A DNA stretch of 32,940 nucleotides from Calothrix sp. MO_167.B12 (GTDB lineage: Bacteria; Cyanobacteriota; Cyanobacteriia; Cyanobacteriales; Nostocaceae): assembly GCA_030066045.1 (NCBI GenBank), contig JASJCJ010000086.1, forward strand, positions 1 through 32,940, written 5' to 3'. The notes beneath the pieces were generated by a model that had not been told where the DNA came from, did no database searches, and saw only the letters and a list, made by a program, of their open reading frames with translations. Shown here piece by piece: positions 32,801 to 32,940 of this stretch. The translations under genes were made by a program, and so were the position numbers. Every line of letters begins with the position of its first letter. The stretch's first letter is position 1.

Positions 32801-32940
32801 GGTGATGGGGTGATGGGGTGAAATAAAGAATTGGGAAGTGACGACTCTCACCGCTCTCGCGTAGCGTGCGCGTCAGCGCGTAACCGCAAGCAGTGTAGCG
32901 GGAGCATCCAACCTCGCGGTTAGAATTTCCTGCTTCTTAG
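32801..32940. other. 3' flank with short repeats
   Basis: After the SGNH gene come two to three GTGATGGG units (about 32802-32820) and GCGTAGCGTGCGCGTCAGCGC-like palindromic repeat sequence (about 32859-32880, read in halves). No gene starts are visible before the window ends. Confidence 0.6.

Overview
The window looks like chromosome from a filamentous, probably heterocyst-forming (Nostocales-type) cyanobacterium. The evidence is a canonical orange carotenoid protein (OCP) with its recovery protein, a PII protein with the cyanobacterial T-loop serine, many GCGATCGC (HIP1) octamers, 7-bp and 8-bp short tandem repeats between genes, and many small palindromic or MITE-like repeats. No rRNA, tRNA or CRISPR array was found.

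Layout. 1-3128 is mostly repeat-rich spacer around a glutaminyl-peptide cyclotransferase gene. 3204-6878 is an iron(III) ABC transporter operon (binding protein, fused permease, ATPase). 7142-9262 is a photoprotection cassette: OCP, FRP and a CrtW-type carotenoid ketolase. 9482-12502 is a four-GAF histidine kinase; two of its GAF domains carry the DXCF motif of cyanobacteriochromes. hisIE follows. The right third, 22996-32800, is largely housekeeping: DUF2811 protein, M1 aminopeptidase with HEAT repeats, glnB, a tail-anchored coiled-coil protein, thiD, family 4 uracil-DNA glycosylase, a TPR protein and a secreted SGNH hydrolase.

The most unusual part is 13763-22454, on the minus strand except for its last gene. 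In transcription order it encodes an inactive-STAND-like protein, a MoxR AAA+ ATPase (TAATG stop/start overlap), a RAYT transposase island that separates the next two genes from MoxR, a CoxE-like vWA protein, a long protein ending in a formylglycine-generating-enzyme-like (FGE/C-type lectin) domain (49-nt overlap with the vWA gene), a broken Rpn nuclease gene and a second, shorter FGE-like protein. A small two-membrane-segment protein resembling the TRADD-N-associated family is transcribed divergently. The last codons of the two FGE-like genes form a matched pair: a 66-nt core with 25 substitutions and no indels, concentrated in first and second codon positions, lies between nearly identical flanks. 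This is the expected pattern of variable regions written by a diversity-generating retroelement (DGR) whose reverse transcriptase and template lie elsewhere. Together the genes match the MoxR-vWA conflict (immunity-like) systems described from multicellular bacteria; this copy would have two diversified recognition proteins.

Mobile DNA has reshaped the locus. A 103-bp MITE with 3-bp target duplications has two copies differing at one base (243-345 and 15196-15298); the second cuts off the Rpn gene. A RAYT gene with REP-type palindromes has amplified repeats around itself and inside its own coding sequence. All functional assignments come from motif reading and family knowledge; no database search was possible.
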